NCBI RefSeq assembly: GCF_030398385.1
Contig: NZ_JAOAOQ010000009.1
Coordinates: forward strand, 108,349-172,348
DNA: 64,000 nucleotides
Direction: 5' to 3'
DNA from: Aquibium sp. ELW1220
Lineage (GTDB): Bacteria; Pseudomonadota; Alphaproteobacteria; Rhizobiales; Rhizobiaceae
Shown: positions 34,152-42,682 of the stretch, in pieces
How the letters are laid out: each line of letters starts with the position of its first letter
How positions within the stretch are numbered: the first letter of the stretch is position 1
Made by a program: the position numbers and the translations under genes
Notes under the pieces: generated by a model
Databases searched by the model: none
What the model saw: only the letters and a program-made list of their open reading frames with translations
Told to the model about the DNA's origin: nothing

Positions 34152-35930
34152 ATGGATTTCCTGATCGCGGGATATGAAGGCTATGCGGCGCTGGCCCTTC
34201 TGGGATTGCTGCTCGCTGCGTTCATCGTTGAAAAGTATCCGCCGGAGGTGACTGCCGCGGCGGGCGCCGCCGTATTCCTGCTGTTCGGCCTCACAACGCC
34301 GGACCAGGCGATGGGGGCGTTTTCCAACCCCGCGCCGATCACCATCGCGGCGATGTTCGTGCTGTCGGGCGCTCTGGTGCGGACGGGCGTGCTCGAAAGC
34401 CTGGCCGGGACGCTGATCGACAAGGCGGCGCGCCGCCCTGCTTTCGCCGTGGCGGTGCTGCTTTTCGGCACGGTGGTGGCGTCCGCTTTCATGAACAACA
34501 CGCCGGTGGTGCTGATCCTGATCCCCATCGGCTTCCGGCTGGCGCGCGCGGTCGGCATCGCGTCGACCCGTCTGCTGATCCCGATCTCCTACGCCGCGAT
34601 TCTCGGCGGTACCTGCACGTTGATCGGCACCTCCACCAACATCCTCGTCGACGGCGTGGCGCGCGCCGGCGGTCTGGCGCCGTTCTCGATCTTCGAGATC
34701 ACCCCCGTCGGGGTCGTGGCGGCGCTGACCGGCACGCTGGTCATGGTCGTGCTCGGGCGCTACCTCCTCCCGGATCGCCGGGACGAAGGCAACGCCGCTG
34801 CCAATACCGAGACAGAGTTCCTGTCCGAAGTGACGGTTCGCGCGGAAGGCCGCTTTACCCAGCAGAAGATCGGCCAACTGTCCGATTTCAAGCGCTCGGG
34901 GCTGCGCATCCTCGGCCTTCGGAGCGGCAACGAGATCGTCCGCGACAATCTCCAGGAGCGGGTGATGAAGAAGGGCGATTCGCTCATCATCGTCGCCAAC
35001 ACGTCGGAACTGCTGACGCTGAACGAGAAGACCGGACTTCGCGTCGGCATGCGGCGCGGGCAGGAGCGTACCGGCGAGACCGTCGTGGTGGAGGCCGTCG
35101 TCGCGCCCCACCGCTCCACGGCAGGCGAGCGCATCATGGATCTGACGCTCGGCCGCCGCTACGGCGTGCGGGTGCTCGGCGCCCACCGCCATCGCCATAT
35201 TCCGGGCTCCGATCTCGAAAGCGTCAAGCTGCGGCCGGCCGACAAGCTGCTGCTCGAAGGGCCGCCGGACAATTTCGACGCGCTGACCGAGGACGCCGAC
35301 CTGATATCGGTGTCGCGACCGAGCGGCCGACCCTACCGCCGTGGCAAGGCGCCGCTCGCACTCATCGCGCTGATCGCCGTGGTGGTGCTGTCGGCGCTCG
35401 GCGTGATGGACATCGGCATCCTCGCCATGCTCGCGGTGGCCGGCATCCTCGTCCTGCGCTGCATCGACAGCGAGGAGGCCTGGGGTTCGATCGACGGCTC
35501 GATCTTGGTGCTGATCTTCTCGATGCTGATCATCGGCGCGGGCCTCGAACGATCGGGCGGTGTCGGCCTGATCGTCGACGCCCTCGCGCCGACCCTGGGA
35601 GAACTGCCGCCGTTCGCGACGCTGGTCGCGATCTACGTCCTGTGCTCGGTCCTCACCGAACTCGTGACCAACAATGCGGTGGCGGTGCTGGTTGCGCCGA
35701 TCGCCATCGGCCTCGCCACCCAGATGGGCGCCGACCCGAGGCCGTTCCTGATCGCCGTGATGATGGGCGCCAGCGCGAGTTTCGCGACGCCGATCGGATA
35801 CCAGACCAACACGCTGGTCTATGGCGCCGGCAACTACCGCTTCTCGGACTTCCTGAAGATCGGCATTCCGATGAATCTCATCGTCGGCGTCGCCGTCTGC
35901 AGCGCCATCTACCTCTTCTACGATTTCTGA
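34152..35930 (+). CDS. SLC13-family permease with two RCK_C (TrkA-C) domains
   Basis: A 592-residue anion symporter-like protein (sulfate or dicarboxylate type). Two membrane halves (about 1-205 and 400-592) are linked by a cytoplasmic region with two TrkA-C domains (about 215-395). Transport signatures are MNNTPVVLI and GTCTLIGTSTN in the first half and ELVTNNAVAVL and ATPIGYQTNTLVY in the second. Na-dependent sulfate transport is usual for TrkA-C forms, but the substrate is uncertain. Its 3' end overlaps the convergent aminotransferase gene by 13 bases. Confidence 0.92.
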   Translation: MDFLIAGYEGYAALALLGLLLAAFIVEKYPPEVTAAAGAAVFLLFGLTTPDQAMGAFSNPAPITIAAMFVLSGALVRTGVLESLAGTLIDKAARRPAFAVAVLLFGTVVASAFMNNTPVVLILIPIGFRLARAVGIASTRLLIPISYAAILGGTCTLIGTSTNILVDGVARAGGLAPFSIFEITPVGVVAALTGTLVMVVLGRYLLPDRRDEGNAAANTETEFLSEVTVRAEGRFTQQKIGQLSDFKRSGLRILGLRSGNEIVRDNLQERVMKKGDSLIIVANTSELLTLNEKTGLRVGMRRGQERTGETVVVEAVVAPHRSTAGERIMDLTLGRRYGVRVLGAHRHRHIPGSDLESVKLRPADKLLLEGPPDNFDALTEDADLISVSRPSGRPYRRGKAPLALIALIAVVVLSALGVMDIGILAMLAVAGILVLRCIDSEEAWGSIDGSILVLIFSMLIIGAGLERSGGVGLIVDALAPTLGELPPFATLVAIYVLCSVLTELVTNNAVAVLVAPIAIGLATQMGADPRPFLIAVMMGASASFATPIGYQTNTLVYGAGNYRFSDFLKIGIPMNLIVGVAVCSAIYLFYDF

Positions 35931-37105
35931 GGCGGGACTGAGCGGAGGAAGGCCTCCATGCGTTCGATGGCGCGCAGGATGTTTTCTTCCGAATTGGCGT
36001 AGGACAGCCTGAGATAGCCTTCGCCCAGGATGCCGAAGTCGGGACCGCCGATCAGCGCCACGCCCTTTTCGTCGAGCAGGGCATTGGCCAACGCCTTTGC
36101 CTTCCAACCCGTCTCCTTGACGTTCGGAAAGGCGTAGAAGGCGCCCTTGGGCGTGATGCAGGAGACGCCGGGCAGGCTGTTCAGCCCTTCCACGACGATG
36201 CCGCGCCGCCGGTCGAAGGCGCGCATCATCTTCTCCACCTCGTCCTGCGGGCCGTCGATGGCGGCGATGCCGCCGAACTGCGCCGGTGCGTTGACGCAGG
36301 ACCAGCAGTTGACGGCCAGCTTGCGGATCTTGTCGTAGAGGCCATCCGGCCAGATCGACCAGCCCATGCGCCAGCCGGTCATGGCCCAGGTCTTGGACCA
36401 GCCGTTGAGCACGATCAGCCTGTCGCGGATCTCGGGATAGGCGAGCAGCGACTGGTGGGTCTCGCCGTCATAGGTCATCACGTCGTAGATCTCGTCCGAC
36501 AGGATCGCCACGTCCGGATACGCGGCCAAGCCTGCCACCAGCCGGTCGATCTCGGCCTTCGGCGTCACGCCGCCGGTCGGGTTGGCGGGCGAGTTGAGGA
36601 TCAAGAGCCGCGTCTTCGGCGTGATCAGCGCCAGCACCTCTTCGGCCGAGAAGGCGAAGCCGTTCTCTTCGCGGATCGGCACCGGGACTGGCGTCGCACC
36701 CGTGAACTCGATCATCGAGCGGTAGATCGGGAAACCCGGATCGGGATAGAGGATTTCCGCCCCCGGCTCCCCGAACATGGTGATCGCGCCGTACATGGTC
36801 GGCTTGCCGCCGGGCAGGATCATGACGTTCTCGGGCGAGACCTCGACGCCCGTGGTCGCCAGCGTCCGGCGCACGACCGCTTCGCGCGTGGCCAGCAGAC
36901 CGGTGGCGGGCGTGTAGCCGTGATGGCCGTCGCGCAACGCCTTGATGGCGGCCTCGACGATGTGGTCTGGCGTGCGGAAATCCGGCTGGCCGATGCCGAG
37001 ATTGATGACGTCCTTGCCCTTTGCGGCGAGGGCGGTGGCGCGGGCGAGCACGGCAAAAGCGTTCTCCTCGCCGATGCGGTCGAACGCGGATACGGTATGA
37101 AGCAC
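35918..37105 (-). CDS. Class I/II pyridoxal-phosphate aminotransferase
   Basis: A 395-residue fold-type I aminotransferase. It has GIGQPDFRTPDH, the NSPANPTGG loop, the SDEIYDVMTY strand, the Schiff-base Lys in LNGWSKTWAMTGWRMGW and the C-terminal GYLRLSYANSEENI with the substrate arginine. Relatives are annotated as aspartate or aromatic aminotransferases; specificity is unclear. The GTG at 37105 is chosen because AGGGGAG lies 8 bases upstream; extension to 37171 is not conserved. Confidence 0.92.
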   Translation of the reverse strand: MLHTVSAFDRIGEENAFAVLARATALAAKGKDVINLGIGQPDFRTPDHIVEAAIKALRDGHHGYTPATGLLATREAVVRRTLATTGVEVSPENVMILPGGKPTMYGAITMFGEPGAEILYPDPGFPIYRSMIEFTGATPVPVPIREENGFAFSAEEVLALITPKTRLLILNSPANPTGGVTPKAEIDRLVAGLAAYPDVAILSDEIYDVMTYDGETHQSLLAYPEIRDRLIVLNGWSKTWAMTGWRMGWSIWPDGLYDKIRKLAVNCWSCVNAPAQFGGIAAIDGPQDEVEKMMRAFDRRRGIVVEGLNSLPGVSCITPKGAFYAFPNVKETGWKAKALANALLDEKGVALIGGPDFGILGEGYLRLSYANSEENILRAIERMEAFLRSVPPQKS

Positions 37106-37221
37106 TGTTCTCACTCCCCTGTCGGTGCAGATTTCTATATCGGCGAGGGACGGATCGGCAACCGGGTGCAAGCGGTCGGCGCACCGACACTGGCGCAGGC
37201 GAAGAAGGCTCGGCGGCTCGC

Positions 37222-37632
37222 CTATCCGGTCGTTCCGTCCGGTATCACGGGTGTAAGATCGGTGCGGCCGAAGTCGGTGCCGACGAAGAGCAGCGGCAGG
37301 TCGCGCTCCTTGGCGACGGCATAGACCAGGCAGTCACCGAAGTTCAGTTGCGCGGGATGGCCGCTGCCCTTGCCGTAGCTCCGGGCACTCGCGATCGCGA
37401 TCTCCATCACCCGGCCGGTCAGCTCTGCGCCCTGATACACGGGAAGGCTCGTGAAGAGGCTGAACCACTCGAAGAAGTCGGCGCCAGGCCGCCGCAACAG
37501 CGCAGCCTCGAGGCGACAGCAAGCCGGAACGTATATCCTCGACGCTCGCGCAATGGCCAGTTCGCAAAGCGCGAATTCCTTTTCTCCGCGATAGATTGCC
37601 ACGAAGGCCGAGGTGTCGATCACGATCTCCAT
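37222..37632 (-). CDS. vapC: VapC-type PIN-domain ribonuclease toxin
   Basis: A 136-residue PIN-domain toxin expected to cleave RNA with Mg2+. Acidic residues are Asp6 in VIDTSAF, a Glu in RLEAALL, Asp in NFGDCLVYAVA and Asp in FVGTDFG. Unlike the ParE remnant in this window the frame is intact. It starts 3 bases after the antitoxin stop. Confidence 0.9.
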   Translation of the reverse strand: MEIVIDTSAFVAIYRGEKEFALCELAIARASRIYVPACCRLEAALLRRPGADFFEWFSLFTSLPVYQGAELTGRVMEIAIASARSYGKGSGHPAQLNFGDCLVYAVAKERDLPLLFVGTDFGRTDLTPVIPDGTTG

Positions 37633-37635
37633 CGG

Positions 37636-37902
37636 CTACTCGAAATCGGCCCCGAAGATGGAATTCATCTCGTCCTCGACTTCTTTCCAGGAGGGCTTCG
37701 GCTCGGGGGGCGGGTAGCGTCTCCGTAAATCGGCCATGAAAGCCTGTCGACGTTCCACTTCCTCCTGGGGAACGCCGTCCGCCTGCTGCCCGATCACTTC
37801 TTTCCGTGCCAGGCGACGGATCACCGCACTCGGGCCTTCGCCGGTGCGGCGACCGATCGTGCGGATCAGATCCTCTGTTTCCTTGTTGCGGATGGTGATG
37901 GC
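37636..37902 (-). CDS. vapB: VapB-type antitoxin
   Basis: An 88-residue antitoxin. Its start, MAITIRNKETEDLIRTIGRR, is the standard VapB N-terminus, so the TTG at 37902 (AGGA upstream) is chosen over a TTG at 37950. The middle (VIRRLARKEVIGQQ) and the acidic C-terminal tail (KEVEDEMNSIFGADF) fit DNA binding and toxin neutralisation. A palindrome, AGCATATGCT, at 37959-37968 could be the autoregulatory operator. Confidence 0.85.
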   Translation of the reverse strand, partial: AITIRNKETEDLIRTIGRRTGEGPSAVIRRLARKEVIGQQADGVPQEEVERRQAFMADLRRRYPPPEPKPSWKEVEDEMNSIFGADFE

Positions 37903-37998
37903 CAACTGTTCCGTCCTCTGGCTCAGCGCAATCGCTTCCACTGGGCGCAAGCGATGGAAGCATATGCTGCTATGGTGCCATCTTCAAGGAGGCTGCCC

Positions 37999-38670
37999 GT
38001 GACAGACCTATCCGCATGGACGATCCGCCCACGTCCTCAGCGCCTGCCGCTCGAAAGCCGGCTGGTGCGGCTGGAGCCGCTCGATGCCGCCCGGCACGGC
38101 GACGGCCTGTACGCGGCGTCGACAGCTCCCGGCGCGGAGGAGCGGTTCCGCTGGCTGTTCGAGTATCCGCCCGCCGACCGCGCCTCCTTCCAGCCCTGGC
38201 TGGAGAAGTCGGCGGCGAGCGAGGACCCGCTGTTCTTCGCCGTCGTGGACAAGGCGACGGGCAGCGTGCTCGGCCGGCAGACGCTGATGCGGATCGACCC
38301 GGCCTTCGGCGTGATCGAGATCGGCAACATCTGCTGGGGACCCGGGATGGCGCGTCGTCCGGCCGCGACCGAGGCGTTCTTCCTCTTCGCCCGCCATGTC
38401 TTCGATGATCTCGGCTATCGGCGCTTCGAGTGGAAATGCAACGACAGCAACGAACCGTCCAAGCGGGCGGCCGAGCGTTTCGGCTTCACCTTCGAGGGCG
38501 TGTTCCGGCAGCATATGATCGTCAAGGGCGCGAACCGGGACACGGCCTGGTTCTCGATCGTCGACAGCGAATGGCCGCCGCTGCGCAAGGCCTTCGAAAG
38601 CTGGCTCGATCCGGCGAACTTCGACAATGGTGGGAAACAGGTCAAGCGGCTGGAGGAGTTCAGGCTCTAG
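37999..38670 (+). CDS. GNAT N-acetyltransferase, RimJ/RimL type (copy 1)
   Basis: A 223-residue acetyltransferase of the RimJ/RimL class: RLVRLEPLDAARHGDGLY at the start, GVIEIGNICWGPGMARRPAA near the acetyl-CoA site, and WKCNDSNEPSKRAAERFGF. The GTG at 37999 has an AGGAGG 6 bases upstream. It ends with WPPLRKAFESWLDPANFD, an ending shared with the next gene, so the two are paralogues. Possible targets are small molecules or protein N-termini. Confidence 0.88.
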   Translation: MTDLSAWTIRPRPQRLPLESRLVRLEPLDAARHGDGLYAASTAPGAEERFRWLFEYPPADRASFQPWLEKSAASEDPLFFAVVDKATGSVLGRQTLMRIDPAFGVIEIGNICWGPGMARRPAATEAFFLFARHVFDDLGYRRFEWKCNDSNEPSKRAAERFGFTFEGVFRQHMIVKGANRDTAWFSIVDSEWPPLRKAFESWLDPANFDNGGKQVKRLEEFRL

Positions 38671-38707
38671 CGGTGAACAATCGCCGGGTCGTCCGGGAGG
38701 TCTTGCC

Positions 38708-39433
38708 ATGAGCGTCGAGGTCAGGGACTGGCGAGGCGTGCGCGACATCCCGCTCACGCCGCTGGAGGGGCGGCACGCGCGCATCGTTCCGCTCGACATG
38801 CGTCTTCACGGCGCCGACATCTGGGACGCCTTCGGCGGGTCGGCAGAGACCGTTTCGAAACACCTGCAGCACACCGGCCTGCAGCGTTTCGACAGCCGGG
38901 GCGCCTTCTTCAAGGCATTCGCGACAGCGAGTCGTGCGACGCTGCTGCATCGTCTGGCGCGGCCGTTCCGGCGTGGGCGACCGAAGCGGCTCTATTTCGC
39001 CCTGATCGACAAGGAGAGCGGCCGCGCGACCGGCGTCAGGTGCCTCAGTTCGATCGACTACGTGCATGGCTCGGTTGAACTGGCGCTGTCGGCGGTCGGC
39101 GGGGCGATGCAGCGCGGCACGTCGTCCACGGAAATGGCCTATCTCATGGGGTGCCTGATCTTCGAGACCTGCGGCTTCCGGCGTTACGAATGCCACATCG
39201 CGCTCGACAACGAAGCCGCGCTCCGCAACATCGCGCGGATCGGCTGGCGCCGCGACGGCGTGATCCGCCAGCGCTACGTCCACGACGGGCGCAGCGCCGA
39301 CGTCGCGGTCTTCACCCTGATGGCGGAGGAATGGCCGCCGATCCGCGACGCCTACCGGGCCTGGCTGGATCCGTCGAACTTCGATGCGGCTGGCCGGCAG
39401 ATCCGCCGGCTGGAGGATTTTCACAACCCGTGA
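38708..39433 (+). CDS. GNAT N-acetyltransferase, RimJ/RimL type (copy 2)
   Basis: A 241-residue paralogue of the preceding gene, 37 bases downstream, probably in the same operon. It shares the layout and the ending WPPIRDAYRAWLDPSNFD...RRLEDF but has diverged strongly in the middle (AMQRGTSSTEMAYLM, CHIALDNEAALRNIARIGW). The start has GGAGG upstream. The substrate is unknown. Confidence 0.87.
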   Translation: MSVEVRDWRGVRDIPLTPLEGRHARIVPLDMRLHGADIWDAFGGSAETVSKHLQHTGLQRFDSRGAFFKAFATASRATLLHRLARPFRRGRPKRLYFALIDKESGRATGVRCLSSIDYVHGSVELALSAVGGAMQRGTSSTEMAYLMGCLIFETCGFRRYECHIALDNEAALRNIARIGWRRDGVIRQRYVHDGRSADVAVFTLMAEEWPPIRDAYRAWLDPSNFDAAGRQIRRLEDFHNP

Positions 39434-39565
39434 CGTGCCTTCGTCGTCGCGCGTGCGACACTGCGGGGCTTGCCTTTTCGGCTGCTCGGGGGGACCAATG
39501 GGCGACGGCAGGCGAATTCCGCCAACCCATCGATCGTCGGAACCGACAGCCGGAAGGGCAAGGTA

Positions 39566-40546
39566 TTGGGACACGCTCACGCACATTCTCACCACAGTCA
39601 CGACCATCATGGCCACGCGCATGGCGCCGAGGCCACCAGCAAGTCCCGCATCCTGATCGCTGCGGTGCTGACCGGGGGCTTCATGCTGGCGGAAGCCGTC
39701 GGCGGCGTGCTGACGGGCTCGCTGGCGCTGATCGCCGACGCCGGCCACATGCTCACCGATTCGGTGGCGCTGTTCTTCGCCTGGTACGCCTTCCACCTCG
39801 CCGGGCGGCAGGCAACGGCGCGGCTGAGCTTCGGCTACGACAGGCTGAAGACGCTCGTCGCCTACACCAACGGGCTCGCCATCTTCGTCATCGGCGGGTG
39901 GATCGTTTGGGAAGCCTGGCAGCGCTTCGAGCAGCCGAGCGCGGTTCTGGGCGGACCCATGCTGGCCATCGCGCTGATCGGGCTCGCCGTCAATATCGGT
40001 GCCTTTCTCGTGCTGCACGGCGGAGACCGCCAGGACCTCAACATGCGGGGCGCGCTGCTGCACGTCATCGGCGACCTGCTCGGTTCCGTCGCCGCGCTGG
40101 CCGCTGCCGGCGTGATCCTCGCCACCGGCTGGTATCCGATCGACCCGATCCTGTCGGTGCTGGTCGCGCTGCTCCTGTTTCGCAGCGCCTATGGCCTGGT
40201 GCGCGACGCGGGTCACGTGCTGCTGGAAGGAAGCCCGGTCGGCATCGACCGCGACGGCGTCGCGCGCGATCTCGTTGCCTCGGTGGCGCAGCTGCGCGAT
40301 GTGCACCACATGCACGTCTGGTCTCTCGACGGCACGCGCAACGTGGCGACGCTGCATGCGAGACTGGTGCCGGGCGCCGACCCGCACGCCGCCATCGGCG
40401 CGATCAAGCGGCGGCTGGCCACCACGCACGGCATCGGCCACGCCACGGTGGAGCCGGAGTTCGACTGCTGCGCCGACAGCCATCATGAGGAGCACGGACA
40501 TGAGCGTCCAGACGATCCGAACGTTGGGCATCGGCATCTGCATTGA
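39566..40546 (+). CDS. Cation diffusion facilitator (CDF) metal exporter
   Basis: A 326-residue CDF transporter exporting Zn, Co or similar ions by proton antiport. The N-terminus is His-rich (GHAHAHSHHSHDHHGHAHG). Six helices follow, with the metal-site motifs DAGHMLTDS in TM2 and HVIGDLLGS in TM5; the C-terminal cytoplasmic domain has HHMHVWSLDG. A second His-rich stretch ends the protein. The TTG at 39566 gives the usual family start; upstream in-frame codons from 39470 are not conserved. Relatives include DmeF and ZitB; the metal cannot be told by sequence. Confidence 0.9.
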   Translation: MGHAHAHSHHSHDHHGHAHGAEATSKSRILIAAVLTGGFMLAEAVGGVLTGSLALIADAGHMLTDSVALFFAWYAFHLAGRQATARLSFGYDRLKTLVAYTNGLAIFVIGGWIVWEAWQRFEQPSAVLGGPMLAIALIGLAVNIGAFLVLHGGDRQDLNMRGALLHVIGDLLGSVAALAAAGVILATGWYPIDPILSVLVALLLFRSAYGLVRDAGHVLLEGSPVGIDRDGVARDLVASVAQLRDVHHMHVWSLDGTRNVATLHARLVPGADPHAAIGAIKRRLATTHGIGHATVEPEFDCCADSHHEEHGHERPDDPNVGHRHLH

Positions 40547-40636
40547 CGGTTGCTTTGCGTTCTCGATCCAAAAGCCGTAGCTAGGCGTCATGAGGGCAGC
40601 GCCCGATCGAGGCGCAAGCGTTGGACCGGAGGAAAC

Positions 40637-41395
40637 ATGGCGGGACGACTGAAGGGCAGGGTCGCGGTGGTGACGGCCGCCGGGCAGGGCATCGGGCGGG
40701 CAATCGCGGAGGCCTTCGTGGCCGAGGGCGCGACCGTGCATGCCTCCGACATCGCGCGCGACAAGCTCGACGGGCTGGCGAAGGCGAAGAAGGCGAAGCT
40801 CGACGTACTGTCGTCGAAGGCGGTTGCCGCCTATGCCGAAAAGGTCGGGCCCATCGACATTCTGGTCAACGTGGCGGGCTTCGTCCATCACGGCACCGTG
40901 CTCGACTGCGACGACGACGCCTTCGACTTCTCCTTCGACCTCAACGTGAAATCCATGCACCGGATGATCCGCGCCTTCCTGCCCGGCATGCTCTCGCGGG
41001 CGAAGGATACCGGCGCTTCGGCCTCGATCGTCAACATGTCGTCGGGTGCTTCCTCCATCAAGGGCGCGCCGAACCGATACGTCTATGGCGCCACGAAGGC
41101 CGCCGTGATCGGACTGACGAAGGCTGTCGCGATCGACTATGTGCGCCAGGGCGTGCGCTGCAATGCGATCTGCCCGGGCACCGTGCGCTCGCCTTCCTGG
41201 GAGGCGCGGGTGGAGGAACTGGGCAGGTCGGTCGGCGGCACGGACAAGGCGATGGAGATGTTCGTCTCGCGCCAGCCGATGGGCCGTGTCGGCGAGGCGT
41301 CGGAAATCGCTGCGCTCGCCGTCTACCTCGCTTCCAACGAGGCCGCCTTCACCACGGGGGTGGCGATCCCGGTCGACGGAGGCTGGACGCTGTAA
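40637..41395 (+). CDS. SDR oxidoreductase, 3-hydroxybutyrate-dehydrogenase-2-like
   Basis: A 252-residue SDR with the cofactor motif TAAGQGIGRAIAEAF, an Asp at the end of the second strand (HASDIARDKL) favouring NAD, NVAG, catalytic Ser in IVNMSSGAS, YGATK, and a C-terminal TTGVAIPVDGGWTL. This pattern is like DHRS6/BDH2-type dehydrogenases and sugar-acid dehydrogenases. GGAGG precedes the ATG. It leads a three-gene unit with a small membrane protein and a DenD-like protein, suggesting sugar-acid catabolism. Confidence 0.92.
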   Translation: MAGRLKGRVAVVTAAGQGIGRAIAEAFVAEGATVHASDIARDKLDGLAKAKKAKLDVLSSKAVAAYAEKVGPIDILVNVAGFVHHGTVLDCDDDAFDFSFDLNVKSMHRMIRAFLPGMLSRAKDTGASASIVNMSSGASSIKGAPNRYVYGATKAAVIGLTKAVAIDYVRQGVRCNAICPGTVRSPSWEARVEELGRSVGGTDKAMEMFVSRQPMGRVGEASEIAALAVYLASNEAAFTTGVAIPVDGGWTL

Positions 41396-41595
41396 TGGAC
41401 GAAAAGACACGCAACGCGGCCATCGCGGCCGCCCTCATCCTCGGCGGGTTCGGCCTCGTCGCCTTCTTCATGCCGACGATCATGCTGGCGCTGGGCGAGA
41501 TTTCGCCGTTCCTGGCGGCACTCGTCGGAGCTCTTTTCGTCCTCGCCTTCTTCGGCGTGTTCTGGCTGCGCGGCCGAGCGAAGCGGGAGGACTGA
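41395..41595 (+). CDS. Small two-helix membrane protein
   Basis: A 66-residue protein with two predicted membrane helices (about 8-30 and 36-58: AAIAAALILGGFGLVAFFMP, LAALVGALFVLAFFGVFWL) and a basic C-terminus (RGRAKRED). Its ATG overlaps the SDR stop by one base (TAATG), and the next gene starts 2 bases after its stop, so it is tightly coupled in the operon. The function is unknown. Confidence 0.75.
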   Translation: MDEKTRNAAIAAALILGGFGLVAFFMPTIMLALGEISPFLAALVGALFVLAFFGVFWLRGRAKRED

Positions 41596-41597
41596 CC

Positions 41598-42566
41598 ATG
41601 CGTGTCCTGATCACCGGGGCGGCCGGCATGATCGGCCGCAAGCTCACGGAACGGATCGCCCGCGACGGCGGCCTCGGCGGGCGGCAGGTCGCCGAACTGC
41701 ACCTGCACGACATCGTGCCGCCCCACGCGCCCGACATTCCGGGCGCCACCGTCTCGGCGATGACCGGCGATCTCGCGGACGAAAACGCGGCGGACTGGCT
41801 GATCGCCCCGCGCCCGGACGTGATCTTCCACCTTGCCGGCGTGGTGTCGGGCGAGGCGGAGGCGGATTTCGAAAAGGGATACCGCGTCAATCTCGACGGT
41901 ACGCGCGCGCTGTTCGAGGCGATCCGGCAGGCGGGCGAGGGCTATTGCCCGCGCGTCGTCTTCACCTCGTCGATCGCCGTCTTCGGCGCGCCGTTTCCCG
42001 AGATCATTCCCGACGAGTTCCACCCGACGCCGCTCACCTCCTACGGCACGCAGAAGCTGGTCGGCGAGGCGCTTCTGGCCGACTATTCGCGGCGCGGCTT
42101 CTTCGACGGCGTCGGCATCCGCCTGCCGACGATCTGCGTCCGGCCGGGCAAGCCCAACAAGGCGGCGTCGAGCTTCTTCTCCGGCATCATCCGCGAACCG
42201 CTCGCCGGCCTCGAGGCCGTGCTGCCGGTGCCGCGCAGCGTGCTGCACACCCATGCGAGCCCGCGTTCGGCGGTGGGATTCCTCGTCCATGCCGCGAGCC
42301 TCGACGGCGACTCAATCGGCCCGCGCCGCAACCTCACCATGCCGGGCGTCGCCGTCACCGTGGGCGAGCAGATCGAGGCGCTGGAGCGCGTCGCGGGCAA
42401 CAATGTCGTCAGGCTGATCCGCGAGGAACCGGACGAGACGGTCTGGTCGATCGTGAGGAACTGGCCGACGCGGTTCTCGGCCGAGCGTGCGCGGGCGCTG
42501 GGCTTCGTCGCCGAAGAGAAATTCGACCAGATCATCCGGGCGCATATCGAGGATGAGATGGCGTAG
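41598..42566 (+). CDS. denD: NAD-dependent epimerase/dehydratase, D-erythronate dehydrogenase-like
   Basis: A 322-residue extended SDR. The N-terminal MRVLITGAAGMIGRKL binds NAD, Ser/Tyr/Lys catalytic residues lie in FTSSIAVFG and SYGTQKLVGE, and the body (RLPTICVRPGKPNKAASSFF, ASPRSAVGFLVHAA) matches DenD-type enzymes that oxidise D-erythronate to 2-keto-erythronate. The downstream kinase, isomerase and aldolase genes of that pathway are absent here, so the symbol is tentative. GGAGG upstream supports the start. Confidence 0.82.
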   Translation: MRVLITGAAGMIGRKLTERIARDGGLGGRQVAELHLHDIVPPHAPDIPGATVSAMTGDLADENAADWLIAPRPDVIFHLAGVVSGEAEADFEKGYRVNLDGTRALFEAIRQAGEGYCPRVVFTSSIAVFGAPFPEIIPDEFHPTPLTSYGTQKLVGEALLADYSRRGFFDGVGIRLPTICVRPGKPNKAASSFFSGIIREPLAGLEAVLPVPRSVLHTHASPRSAVGFLVHAASLDGDSIGPRRNLTMPGVAVTVGEQIEALERVAGNNVVRLIREEPDETVWSIVRNWPTRFSAERARALGFVAEEKFDQIIRAHIEDEMA

Positions 42567-42586
42567 ACCACGTTGGATGCGCGAAG

Positions 42587-42677
42587 AATTGCGGGGACAG
42601 TTTAATTAATTCGACCCGGGCTCCACCGAAACTTCGCCGCGGTGGTCGACCGAATTAAGTGAACTGTCCCCGCAATT
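42587..42677. repeat. REP-like palindromic element, copy 1
   Basis: A 91-bp element with perfect outer arms (AATTGCGGGGACAGTT and its complement), partly matched TTAATTCG inner arms, and a central CCACCG/CGGTGG stem. It lies between denD and the converging nickel exporter gene. The arms recur at 51340 and 54243, defining a family like the REP sequences moved by REP-associated tyrosine transposases. Confidence 0.85.
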
Positions 42678-42682
42678 CCCGC

